From Anniella stebbinsi (lineage: Eukaryota; Chordata; Lepidosauria; Squamata; Anniellidae): DNA of 64,000 nt. The notes below the pieces were generated by a model, which was not told where the DNA came from, did not search any database, and saw nothing but the letters and a program-made list of their open reading frames with translations. Shown piece after piece: positions 37,489-47,596 of the stretch. Position numbers and translations under genes: made by a program. The DNA lies in NCBI GenBank assembly GCA_029215795.1, contig JARDYH010000007.1:59946763-60010762 (forward strand). Reading direction: 5' to 3'. The first letter of the stretch is position 1. Every line of letters begins with the position of its first letter.

Positions 37489-39344
37489 CCATTGGAACAG
37501 TACTGGGGTCAGAAACAAGAGCAGAGATGCTCCAAGATGCCCTCAATCTGCTAACACGGTCAGAAAGCTACCTATTGTAGGGCATGTAAGTAACAGATTC
37601 CAGGCCATCTAAAAAGAGGTTGCATTTGCCAAGCACTCATCATGTGCCTGACTGTGTCTAGCCTAATTACATCTTACGAACTGGTTGGACCAGTCAGGGC
37701 CTTCCCAAGTCCTGCTTAGCTTTATATCTGGCTTCCGTAAAGATGGCGGCCTTCCTTCACCTCTGCTCCTGATGGACATGCCTCCGTTTTGAAGACTGCA
37801 ATCATGTTTGCCTCAACAGGACATTTAAGGAAAAGAAATGTTTTGCGGCATAAGCTGCTTGCAAGCCATCACCTCTTTGACTTGAAATCCTAAATATGTG
37901 AGTGAGCTCACTGCAATAGGTCACTTGTGAGGGGAAGGCATTCTCCACGCCCTCAGAAACATCCTCTATGTTGGTACTTCAGTTTGTTCAAGATGGCACC
38001 CTGGCAACAAAACCAGGATTCAGAGCTGAGGCCCTAGTTCCTGTTAAGTCATTCTCCCGGGTGGGCCTTCACTCAGTCTAAGCGCAAAGCGACTGCCTTT
38101 CTGAAGTGAAAAGGCCTTTGGAGTAGTTGGTTGCCTTAGGCCAGACTTCCCTGGCTGGGGGATGATGGGAGTTGTGTCACATCTGGAGAGCACCATGTTG
38201 GGGAAGGTTGGCCTAGGCCTTAATTCTCACTAACGACAAGGTCTGTGGCCTGTGCCACTTCATTGTTCAGGTGTGAACCCACATGACTAAACAAGCCTCA
38301 TATCTATAGCATCCGCTCTCCCCCCCCCCCCCCCATATCCCTCCATGTAGAAAACTAGCATGTCAGTGAGAAAGGTTCCAAGCCTGGCCTGCTTCTTTTC
38401 TATGCGGATGATGATTTATTATTATTTATATGTTTATTTTACAGAGGAACACTCATTCGTGTGAGTCCCACACCCTGAAGTGCTACAGTCCATAACAGGT
38501 GGTTTCATCTCATTGTACCAAGAAGCAGGTCCTAGTAGCTTTGTCTTGGAGTGAATGTTCCAGAACTTTTTCTGTCTGTGGTTCTTCAGATAGGGGTTTA
38601 GCCAGACAGGGACGGCCCAAGACATTTCTCTGCCTGAGGCAGGACAGTGAGTGCTCCTGACACCCACCCAGGTCAAGGTGCATAGTTACCAAAGTCAGCC
38701 GCTATATTTTAGCGCACAAGGCAGAAAAATCTCTCAGCACGTCTCCCCATCTCTGGCAGTTAAATTACATCAGTGACAAATAAAATCACTAACATTTTCC
38801 TGCCCTTTAACGACACCTTAAATCTGCAGCCTGAGGTAAGCCGCCTCACTCTACCTTATGGTGGGGCCGGCCTTCAGCAGATGACCCTGAATGGCATTCA
38901 CAACAATGAGATGGGCGCCATTTATTCCCAACCTTTCGTAGGGAAATAGTAGCCTTCCAGTGGAAAAACTTTATCGTTCCCAAGAGAAACCCTGACTGAA
39001 GCTAAAATAAAAATGTTTGCAAATCAAAACTTGGCAGAATTTCAGAATTAATGTAGCTTTGTGAATGTCCAACATTTTCAAGTACTGCTTTTGAAATCTG
39101 ATGGATCCCTTACATTCATCTTAAGATCTTGACTTGGCAATGAATTTTAAAGGCAATAAGGTCAAATAACAAACATATTCACCTCCATAATTTGACACGG
39201 TGTATTTTCCCCTGCCTTTTAAAATCCCCAAATCCAGCCATTTCCATAAATGATAGTATTGGAAAATAAATATGAATGAGAATCAATCTGAATTTTTGTG
39301 AGCAGATTCAAACTAGACGGATTTGATTGAGGGCTTGAGGCTAC
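37489..39344. other. Downstream of NT5M, no gene recognised
   Basis: Contains a CCAGATG-type foldback at about 38140, a C-run at 38318 and ordinary sequence. I looked for MED9, the next gene in mammals, and found no exon. Confidence 0.5.
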
Positions 39345-39935
39345 AACCCTATACACATTTACCTAGGAGTAAGCATTGAACTCTATTTGGATTTACCTCT
39401 GAAGTAGACATGTATAGGATTGTGCTGTTTCTTCCTTAAATTCATTTCATTTCTAAACCTGGACATCTTTTGAAAAATACAGCATGCAAGATGGACAGCA
39501 TATACAGTTATGGGGAGTTGTAACTAGTGAGTTAGGATGGCAGGGAGAGAGTCTTTCTGAAGCTTGTCTTAAGAGCTCCATTCAGGAATAGCTCAACCTA
39601 ATAGACTATATAGGTAGCTGCTTAGGACGGCAGAATTCCAGGGCTCCCAGGATAGTCAGTAGTTCTGTTCATTGAGGAAGACATTCTCCCCTTGCAGCTA
39701 TCTCCAGTCCTAGCAATGAACATCCCATAATTGATAACGTGTGTGTCTTTAGGGCTGGCAACTTAGAAATATGGGGATTATCTTACACATCTGTTGATCA
39801 ATAGCTTTTCCCAAGTTTAAGTCCCTGCTTTGACGAGGTCCTTAGCTGCCATATGCCAAACTGCAGTTGAGTGGTTGCAAAACCATTGGTCTTCAAGCAT
39901 CAGCAAGGAAGGAAAATCCCCAGTGAAAACAGATA

Positions 39936-40428
39936 GGCTGGGTTCAGACATCACAATAACCAATGGTGGTTTAAGTAGTCAACCATCCGTTGAGCGGTCA
40001 ACAGTTGGTTATTGTGTTGTCTATCAGGCAAAAAACACCCCAAGGTTGACTATTTTGCCATAATAACCAACTGAGATAACCAATGCTCTGCAGAGTTGGC
40101 TATCTGCACAACAGTTGGTTAGCATGTTGTCTGTTGGGCTCAGTGGATTATTTCAGCTGGCTATAGAGTTCCTGGGCAAGAGTGACCCAAGCATCGGCTG
40201 CCACTCCAGTCCACCCATCAAAACTTGCAATGGCTGCTGGGATAGCACATGTAGGAGTGAGGACGGAGAGCGGAGTGGGGGCTGTGTCAGTCAAACGTGG
40301 GGTTGATGATTAGTCCACTCAACGCCAGCCCTAACCAATCTACAGCTGTGTAGGTACTTGGTACAAAATAACCAACTGTGAGTTGACTATTAATCCACCA
40401 TTGACTAAAGCGTTGTCTGAACGCAGCC
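39936..40428. mobile_element. Foldback element with GGTTCAGAC ends and ATA duplication
   Basis: GGCTGGGTTCAGACATCAC pairs with GTTGTCTGAACGCAGCC; inner arms CCAATGGTGG and CCACCATTG. ATA flanks both sides. Confidence 0.65.
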
Positions 40429-40431
40429 ATA

Positions 40432-40654
40432 GGCTCAATTCGGATGACACAATAAACAACTGGTGTGGGGGAAACAATCGTCAGTTGTTTTGACTATTGT
40501 GTCATCCGAATGCTGCCATAGTCAACTCAGTGCTGATCCTAATCCACACCACAGTTGATTATTTATTACCATGTTGTGTGGGGAGTACCCCCTAGATGGA
40601 CAACTGTAAAGTTGATTACTACCCCACCATTGACTATCGTGTCCGAATTGAGCC
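40432..40654. mobile_element. Foldback element with GGCTCAATTCGGA ends
   Basis: GGCTCAATTCGGATGACAC pairs with CGTGTCCGAATTGAGCC, with an additional internal palindrome (ATTCGGATGACACAATA and TATTGTGTCATCCGAAT). Starts three bases after the previous element's right flank. Confidence 0.65.
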
Positions 40655-40688
40655 ACTGACTTGTCTACACTCCTTCCAAGTTGATATA

Positions 40689-40787
40689 GGCCCTGTTCAG
40701 AAGATACCTTAAACCAAGGCAAATAAGGCCTTTTGCCTTATTCACAGTGGTCAAAGCCGAGGTTTAAGGTGTCTCCTGAACAGGGCC
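40689..40787. mobile_element. Short foldback, 99 bp, ATA duplication
   Basis: GGCCCTGTTCAGAAGATACC pairs with GGTGTCTCCTGAACAGGGCC; ATA on both sides. Confidence 0.7.
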
Positions 40788-40790
40788 ATA

Positions 40791-41545
40791 GAGTATTCTG
40801 GTGCAGGTCAGTGAATATGAACATTTTCTTGCTGGTCTCCCTTATAAATAAATGGAACAACAGCAACAATTCTTTCCTATTAGGGTTGCCGAGTTTTCAA
40901 CCAGTCCCTCCTAACAGTGGCGTGATCTGTTGCAAGCCATGGAGATGAAATATTATTTGCTGCAAACTGTCCTGCGGTTAAAAACACAGTGGCAAGATGC
41001 TGGGTGAGCAATTGGCAATCCTGGGAACAATAAGGGTGTGCGTGTCTTCCAAAACTTGTTAGCAAAGGGGTTGGTTTGCCAGAGTCCAAGATCAGCCACC
41101 AGAGGGTGATAGGTGCAAAGACATCATTTCCTTTTCTGGCAAAATCGTGTGCTGGGATTAACATGAGCAGAACCACCAAGCCACTTTCAGAGAAATCCTT
41201 TTTGCCTCCATCTTCATAGAAACAGGGGGGAATGGCTATTGGCTGCCTGACGAGCTAAATGCTCTAAGGCAAGCAGCACCTTGCTGCCAAGAAAACTGTA
41301 CTATACAACATACTGTTTTGAGATGGGAAAGGTTGAATAAAGTTCCATATTGATGTGAGGACCAGCAGCAATGGTTCCTGTTTCTAGTCCCTCAACTGCT
41401 ACCAAGGATGTCCTTAAAGATCCAATGAAACACCACTGTACTAGGGTTGTGTTCTCAGGAACAAATATTAGAAGCTTTTGGACATTTTGAAAGAAACAGC
41501 ACATTTGACAAGGAATATCTCCCAGCACTGCAGACTAACAAAACA
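40791..41545. other. Spacer before the DIRS element
   Basis: No gene or repeat recognised; ends with the 8-mer ACCAGCGT at 41546-41553. Confidence 0.5.
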
Positions 41546-41575
41546 ACCAGCGTTCTTCTTCGTGGTCTCTGTGCA

Positions 41576-41710
41576 TCACACATATATGGGCTCCGCGCCG
41601 GCGCCGAGCCCCAATCGGGAAACTTCACTAGCTAGCTTAGTGCTTTTTGGCGGGAACCCCTCCCCCCACCATCCATTGCGCATGCTCCGGGTCCCGCCTT
41701 ACCTCAGTTC
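41576..41710 (+). repeat. DIRS left inverted terminal repeat
   Basis: 135 bp, from TCACACATATATGGG to CTCAGTTC, identical to the reverse complement of 47410-47544. GC-rich blocks such as GCGCCGGCGCCGAG are included. Confidence 0.95.
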
Positions 41711-41906
41711 TTCTTCGACCGCTTGCTGATTAGCCTCGCGGGAGACTTCTCCGGTAGAAACCGTTCGTATTCCTCTGAAAAACAGAGACGTCTATAATTA
41801 GTTAGCTTAGTGTAGTAGTATAGTTAGTTAGTATACAGTTATTAAAAAAAAAAAAAAAAAAAGATTTTATCATTAAAGTTAAGTTAATTTTCTGTCTTAA
41901 GAAAAT

Positions 41907-44246
41907 ATGGCGCAGAAGGCGCTTTTCAAGCACTGCGCACGGTGTAGGGCCAAGTTGACCCTCACCGATGGACACTCATTGTGCCTCGTGTGTTTGGGGG
42001 AAGGACATGTTGTGGACTCCTGTCCCCATTGCTCCGTTTTTTCCCGCCAGACTAGGCGGAACAGGGCTGATAGGTTAAAAAGCCTATTGTGGAGTAAAGC
42101 CCTGTCTGCGGTGGACCGACCGCGCAAGAAACATGCTTCGGGGACGAAATCCCCACGCCCAATAGACTCGGATACCGAGGGACAAACCACCGGAGAGCGT
42201 GGGCAAACACCCGTAAATCGCTCGAATCCGGCATCGCCCTGCTCCTCTCCCTGTAGAGATGCAGCAGTGGATCCATTACCGCGGCCTGCGGAGAAGCCCG
42301 GCAGGAAATCCTCCATGCCGGCCAAGAAGTTGACCAAAACTAAGACCAAGTCTTCAAAGTCTTCGAAGTCTAAAGCTTCGGTGTCAACCCTGGATACAGT
42401 GCCGAAATCAACACCATCGGCGGCGAGGGAGGATCGGCCGTCAACGTCGAAGCGTCCATCGACATCGATGTTGGAATCGCCGGCTTCTGCAAAACGACCT
42501 TCGACATCGACAAAGCATCGGCCGAAAACTTCATCGACGATGACCCAAAGATCAGCGTTGTCGACGTCGAGGAAATCGACGCCGACGGCACCGGTGTCGG
42601 CATCACCTTCGATACCGACTAAACAGTCTTCGGTACTGGCTCGAAAGCAGTCTACTCCGACACCGTCTCGGCCGGCGTCGTCGCCGATCATATCTCAGCG
42701 TTCTACTACGCTGGCACATCGAGCGACATCGCTCCCTCCTCGGTCGGTTTTGCCGACGTCGGAGTTGGAAATTGCCTCCTCAGATGTGGAGCTGGTGGAC
42801 ATAGTCCAGTCCGACTTGTCCCTGATGCTCGATACCGAAGCGCAGAGGGATCTCGATGAGGGGCGACACCCGTTGTCAATAGCATCACCGGTGTCGAAGG
42901 CGTCCAGAACTCCTACATATCGATCCCGATCTCGATCCCGATCACAGTCTCAATCTCGATCTCGGCGATGGGAGTCTTACTCCGACAGGTCCAGAAGCAG
43001 ATCCCGTCATCGCAGCGAGCCACGTTACCTTTTTGACCCCTATACGGGGAAGAGAATAGGTCGTCCGTCAACACAGCGCAGGGGGCATCGTATCGCTACC
43101 GCACGGGAACAGTCGTCAACAGCACTCCAAACGGTGTCGGCTGCGGTTCGTCATAGGTCACCTTCACCTACATCTGGCGACGGATACGCTTCTGACTCAT
43201 CCTCAGCAAGATCTCTGGCCCCATCAATGCCCTCTCCACCTGAAGGTGTTGGGTCTACTGAAAGGCCTTCGCCATCACTAGAGCTTGGCTCCTTTTCCGA
43301 CCAAATGCAGCGGATGGCTCAGTCCCTCGGTCTGGATATTCAACAGCCGCAAGATGACTTGAATGACAAGATTTATGATGTCATGTATTCTGAGCCAGCG
43401 CCTCAACTCACCTTACCATTGGTGCCCACGCTGCTTAAAACTTTTAAAAGCTCATGGGAAAACCCGAGCACGGCACGAGCCACATCAAAACGTCTTGACA
43501 CCTTATATAAGGTTAAAGACACCGACGCACCATATTTGTCCAGTCACCCAAGGCCTAACTCCATAGTGGTAGAATCCTCTCAAGGCCGCTCCGGCAAGAG
43601 TCATTCCACGCCCATTGACAAGGAGGGACGGAAGTTAGATGCATTTGGTCGTCGCATTTACTCATCAGCGACATTAGCGTTTAAAGTGGCAAATTACCAG
43701 GCAACAATGGCCAGGTATCAGCTTTTCCTCTGGGAAAAGATTTCCACATTGACAGATTATCTCCCAGATGATCAGCGAGAACTGGCCCGCGTGTTCCAGA
43801 CGGAAGGAACTAGGCTGTCTAGACAACAACTGACGACAGCAAATCATCAAACTGACTGTGCAGCGAAAGCATTAGTAGGAGCAATTGGCCTACGAAGACA
43901 CGCTTGGTTGCGAACCTCGACGCTGCCGAATGAGACCAAAGGCCGTATCGAAGATCTCCCCTTCGATGGTGAAGGCCTCTTCCACGCGACCACAGATACG
44001 ACAATGGATGTCATTCACAAAGCTAAAGTGACTGCGAGGAAAATGGGAGCTCCAGCGCAACAAATCCAGCCGCAAGCCCAGCCACGACGTTGGTACCGCT
44101 CGTTTCAATACCAGCCACGGCGACAACAGGAGCGCACACAACGTTTCCAGTCGCAGCAGCCTCAATCCTCTTTCCAGGCGAGAAAAGCTGCGCCTAGGTA
44201 TCCCAAGACTCGCCGACAAGACACGACATCAAAACGGCGTCTTTGA
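41907..44246 (+). CDS. DIRS gag-like ORF1 protein, 779 aa
   Basis: Starts MAQKALFKHCARC 50 nt after an A-rich tract. The N-terminus has three CxxC pairs (residues 10/13, 26/29, 39/42), likely a zinc-binding module. A long Ser/Thr/Pro/Lys-rich low-complexity segment follows, and then an RS-repeat region near residues 336-370. The C-terminal third (from about residue 450) is more globular and ends in an Arg/Gln-rich tail, suited to nucleic-acid binding. Position and composition match ORF1 of DIRS elements. TGA at 44244 ends it; the same frame reopens 15 nt later. Confidence 0.85.
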   Translation: MAQKALFKHCARCRAKLTLTDGHSLCLVCLGEGHVVDSCPHCSVFSRQTRRNRADRLKSLLWSKALSAVDRPRKKHASGTKSPRPIDSDTEGQTTGERGQTPVNRSNPASPCSSPCRDAAVDPLPRPAEKPGRKSSMPAKKLTKTKTKSSKSSKSKASVSTLDTVPKSTPSAAREDRPSTSKRPSTSMLESPASAKRPSTSTKHRPKTSSTMTQRSALSTSRKSTPTAPVSASPSIPTKQSSVLARKQSTPTPSRPASSPIISQRSTTLAHRATSLPPRSVLPTSELEIASSDVELVDIVQSDLSLMLDTEAQRDLDEGRHPLSIASPVSKASRTPTYRSRSRSRSQSQSRSRRWESYSDRSRSRSRHRSEPRYLFDPYTGKRIGRPSTQRRGHRIATAREQSSTALQTVSAAVRHRSPSPTSGDGYASDSSSARSLAPSMPSPPEGVGSTERPSPSLELGSFSDQMQRMAQSLGLDIQQPQDDLNDKIYDVMYSEPAPQLTLPLVPTLLKTFKSSWENPSTARATSKRLDTLYKVKDTDAPYLSSHPRPNSIVVESSQGRSGKSHSTPIDKEGRKLDAFGRRIYSSATLAFKVANYQATMARYQLFLWEKISTLTDYLPDDQRELARVFQTEGTRLSRQQLTTANHQTDCAAKALVGAIGLRRHAWLRTSTLPNETKGRIEDLPFDGEGLFHATTDTTMDVIHKAKVTARKMGAPAQQIQPQAQPRRWYRSFQYQPRRQQERTQRFQSQQPQSSFQARKAAPRYPKTRRQDTTSKRRL

Positions 44247-44334
44247 CTTATTTCCCATCAGTTGTCACAAGCGCGAGCCCAACAGACTACTGCCGTTCGT
44301 ACAGCGCTGGGCGGCCATAACGAGCGACAAGTGG

Positions 44335-46146
44335 GTGCTCTCCACGATCTCCGAAGGATATCGGATAGAATTTCAAACCCTTCCTCTTCTTGGCGCCGTG
44401 AGGTACACCCTCTCATCTCCCACTCTCTGGCAAGAGGTGACTACCTTGTTGGAAAAAAATGCCATCGTACGTGTCCCTCCACGTCTCCTAAAAGCGGGTT
44501 TTTACTCGCACTACTTCACGGTTCCAAAGAAAGACGGGGGTCTTCGACCCATAATGGACCTCAGACGCCTAAACAAATTCATCAAACCAAAGAAATTTCG
44601 CATGATCACATTGGCTCAGATCCTGCCACTCCTCAAGCGACACCGTTGGTTCACCTTGGTGGACCTCAAGGATGCCTACTTTCACATCCCAATACACCCC
44701 TCTCATCGAAAATATTTAAGATTCCTTATCGGAGAAAACGCTTATCAGTTCTCAGTTTTGCCCTTTGGCCTGCGGACTGCGCCAAGGGTCTTTACAAAAT
44801 GTATGGCGGTAGTGTGCGCACATCTCAGAGCACGGGACGTCGAATTGTACCCTTACCTCGACGATTGGCTTATCGTCTCGCCGTCCCAGTCACGAGCCCT
44901 CCGAGACGTACAACTTGTAACGTCCTGCCTCACCAGCCTGGGGCTACAAATAAACAAAGAAAAGTCCATTTTTCAACCAACCAAAACGATTCAATTTATA
45001 GGAATTCACTTGGACTCAACTGTAGGTCGGGGCTTCCTTCCAGAGGAGCGCATACGAACCATTACGACGTTAGCTTCACGGCTCTCCCACAGTCCTCGCA
45101 CGACAGCGTTTGCTGTGCTCAGACTACTAGGCTTCATGGCCTCCGCAGTGTTCGTGGTCCGATGGGCACGCCTTTACATGCGCCCGCTACAGCAGCTCCT
45201 CCTCCAATATTACTGCCCGTTTCAAAACCCAAGAAAAATACTACTCACAGTTCCGTCGTCTCTCCGTCCTTCTCTCCGCTGGTGGTCGACGGCTTCTCAC
45301 CTGAGCCAGGGCATGCCTTTCCATCAGGGCGGTCCCACTCGAGTCGTCACGACAGATGCCTCTCTGGAAGGATGGGGAGCTCACCTCGACAACCTAAAAA
45401 TCCAAGGGAGGTGGTCACATGTCGAGTCCCGACTCCATATCAATCTCCTGGAGTTATTAGCAGTAAAACGAGCTCTACATGCTTTCTTGCCACACATTCA
45501 AGGCCAGCATGTGCGCATATTGTCAGACAACACCACTGTGGTGTGGTACATCAACAAAGAAGGCGGGACACGGTCTCATCGCATTCTGCGTCTGACACTA
45601 GACATTCTGCACTGGGCCATTCACAGGGACATTTGTCTGTCCGCACTGCACATTGCAGGGACAGAGAACACGCAGGCCGACGCACTCAGTCGACAATTCG
45701 CCAACACCCACGAGTGGGAGTTGTCCCGCGACGTTCTGGGCCTCCTCTTTTCAAAATGGGGCACGCCATCGATAGACCTGTTTGCGACATCTGCAAATGC
45801 CGTTTGCCAGGCTTATTGTTCCCGGGCGGGAGTCGGACGTGCGTCGCTCGGAGATGCATTCCAGTGGGACTGGTCCAGCGGCTTCCTGTATATGTTCCCT
45901 CCCTTCCCGTTGATTCCAAAGATAGTGGCCAGGGCCGGCAGGTACTCTCTGGATGCGATTCTGGTGACCCCGTGGTGGCCAAGACAGCACTGGTTTACCA
46001 CTCTTGCCCGTCTGTCAAGGCGGAACTGGTGGCACCTTCCAAAAATACCAGACCTACTGTCCAAGGATGCGGGAGCCATCCTATACCCCAACCTTCAATC
46101 CCTGAACCTCACGGCATGGAGGATTCAACCAGATGGAAATCGTTAG
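44335..46146 (+). CDS. DIRS reverse transcriptase / RNase H / methyltransferase-like polyprotein, 603 aa
   Basis: RT domain about residues 45-230: the palm motif FTLVDLKDAYF (Asp110) and the catalytic YLDD at 174-177. RNase H about 335-465: TDAS (Asp341), LLELLAVK (Glu373), LSDNT (Asp398) and ADALSR (Asp449), so all four metal ligands are present. Residues about 475-570 carry SIDLFAT, FPPFPLIPKI and ILVTPWWPRQ, matching the post-RNase-H domain of DIRS elements, often called DAM-like methyltransferase. The first Met of the frame is used here; translation may begin upstream or by recoding after gag. It overlaps the recombinase frame. Confidence 0.9.
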   Translation: MLSTISEGYRIEFQTLPLLGAVRYTLSSPTLWQEVTTLLEKNAIVRVPPRLLKAGFYSHYFTVPKKDGGLRPIMDLRRLNKFIKPKKFRMITLAQILPLLKRHRWFTLVDLKDAYFHIPIHPSHRKYLRFLIGENAYQFSVLPFGLRTAPRVFTKCMAVVCAHLRARDVELYPYLDDWLIVSPSQSRALRDVQLVTSCLTSLGLQINKEKSIFQPTKTIQFIGIHLDSTVGRGFLPEERIRTITTLASRLSHSPRTTAFAVLRLLGFMASAVFVVRWARLYMRPLQQLLLQYYCPFQNPRKILLTVPSSLRPSLRWWSTASHLSQGMPFHQGGPTRVVTTDASLEGWGAHLDNLKIQGRWSHVESRLHINLLELLAVKRALHAFLPHIQGQHVRILSDNTTVVWYINKEGGTRSHRILRLTLDILHWAIHRDICLSALHIAGTENTQADALSRQFANTHEWELSRDVLGLLFSKWGTPSIDLFATSANAVCQAYCSRAGVGRASLGDAFQWDWSSGFLYMFPPFPLIPKIVARAGRYSLDAILVTPWWPRQHWFTTLARLSRRNWWHLPKIPDLLSKDAGAILYPNLQSLNLTAWRIQPDGNR

Positions 46147-47162
46147 ATATGCCTCCACCATTACGTTCCATTTTTGAAGCCTCCCGAAAACCTTCAACCC
46201 GAGCTTCTTACACAAGGAAATGGAATCGATTCCAGAAATTTGCTAACGACACGGGGTTCTCGCCACAAGATGCCCTCATAGCGGGGATCGTCGATTTTTT
46301 GTATACACTTCATACAGGAGGTCTAAAACCTTCTTCGATTAAAGTGTACTTAGCTGCCATATCAGACCAACATTCGAAAATTGATGGATTTACTGTCTTC
46401 TCACATCCAGTGATAAAAACATTTATGAAGGGCTTACACCACATGTTCCCACCAGTGCGCCAAATTGTTCCGCAGTGGAGCTTGTCGCTGGTGTTGACTG
46501 CGCTAACGGCAAAGCCATTCGAGCCATTAGCTACCATTGACCTCAGGCTGCTTACGTTTAAGACAGTGTTTTTGGTAGCTATAACATCGGCTAGACGCGC
46601 TTCGGAACTAGCAGCGCTAATGGTGGACCCTCCTTATACTAAGTTTTTTCAAGATAAGGTTGTATTACGTCCTGGTCCCTCGTTTATCCCTAAAGTTTCG
46701 TCCACGTTCCATATCAACCAGGATATCGTTCTGCCAACTTTCTTTAAGGCACCTACGGACCAACTTTGTACGACACTGCACGCCTTAGATGTTCGGCGAG
46801 CCTTAGCTTTCTATAGAAAACGTACAGAACCTTTCCGAAAATCGGATAAGTTGTTTATATGTTATGGAGGTAAGACAAAGGGTCTGGCAGTTTCCTCCCA
46901 GCGTCTTGCTCATTGGATCGTTGACACTATTGTTTTAGCTTATAAAATTCTTGGCAAGAAGCCCCCTACTCTTTTCACAGCTCATTCGACACGGGGGCAA
47001 GCAGCCTCTACCGCCCTGATGCATGGAGCGACAGTTCCAGACATTTGCAGGGCAGCGACGTGGGCGAATGCTTCGACCTTCGTAAAGCACTACAGACTGG
47101 ACATTAGAGCTACACGGGACGCCTCTTTTGGTCGAGCAGTCCTGTCTGCAATTTGTCACTGA
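46116..47162 (+). CDS. DIRS tyrosine recombinase, 348 aa from the proposed start
   Basis: The C-terminal catalytic domain has the R..HxxR..Y set: Arg161 in SARRASEL, His290 and Arg293 in HSTR, Tyr326 in VKHYRLD. The N-terminal half (RASYTRKWNRFQKFA) resembles the SAM-like DNA-binding domain. I choose ATG 46116 (MEDSTRW), which overlaps the RT stop by 31 nt and gives a usual size. The frame is actually open back to 44262, through nearly all of the RT ORF. The protein should integrate the circular cDNA. Stop TGA at 47160-47162, just before the internal complementary region. Confidence 0.88.
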   Translation: MEDSTRWKSLDMPPPLRSIFEASRKPSTRASYTRKWNRFQKFANDTGFSPQDALIAGIVDFLYTLHTGGLKPSSIKVYLAAISDQHSKIDGFTVFSHPVIKTFMKGLHHMFPPVRQIVPQWSLSLVLTALTAKPFEPLATIDLRLLTFKTVFLVAITSARRASELAALMVDPPYTKFFQDKVVLRPGPSFIPKVSSTFHINQDIVLPTFFKAPTDQLCTTLHALDVRRALAFYRKRTEPFRKSDKLFICYGGKTKGLAVSSQRLAHWIVDTIVLAYKILGKKPPTLFTAHSTRGQAASTALMHGATVPDICRAATWANASTFVKHYRLDIRATRDASFGRAVLSAICH

Positions 47163-47207
47163 TCCACCTGCGTTCTACCCACCTCCGGTAAGTTGGCTGA
47201 CTACTCG

Positions 47208-47302
47208 CCCATATATGTGTGATGCACAGAGACCACGAAGAAGAAATGCAGGTTGCTTACCTGTAACTGTAGTTCTTCGAGTGGTCATCTGTGCAGTCAC
47301 AC
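47208..47302. repeat. DIRS internal complementary region (circle-junction template)
   Basis: 38 nt complementary to the left end and 59 nt complementary to the right end abut with AA shared, so the region spells the predicted junction of a circle (CCTGCATTTCTTCTTCG on the other strand). Confidence 0.93.
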
Positions 47303-47409
47303 AACCCACCCACCATCCCCTCTTTGCAACGCTACGGTGTATGCAGGAGGATCTAGGCACTATAGCTTGTCGGTGTTGCCTTGGTGCGAGGCCAAAATGC
47401 GGTCTCAGG

Positions 47410-47544
47410 GAACTGAGGTAAGGCGGGACCCGGAGCATGCGCAATGGATGGTGGGGGGAGGGGTTCCCGCCAAAAAGCACTAAGCTAGCTAGTGAAGTTT
47501 CCCGATTGGGGCTCGGCGCCGGCGCGGAGCCCATATATGTGTGA
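47410..47544 (-). repeat. DIRS right inverted terminal repeat
   Basis: The inverted partner of 41576-41710, base-for-base identical by eye, followed outward by a 53-nt right-end-specific segment ending CCTGCATTT. Confidence 0.95.
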
Positions 47545-47596
47545 CTGCACAGATGACCACTCGAAGAACTACAGTTACAGGTAAGCAACCTGCATT

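Noticed and set aside
41897..42691. 264-codon minus-strand ORF, acidic
   Set aside because: Antisense shadow of the Ser/Arg/Thr-rich gag coding sequence; no start context or domain.
44262..46115. Upstream two-thirds of the 966-codon recombinase frame as a separate protein
   Set aside because: No domain is seen there; it overlaps the RT ORF in another frame. Kept as an observation, not as a gene.
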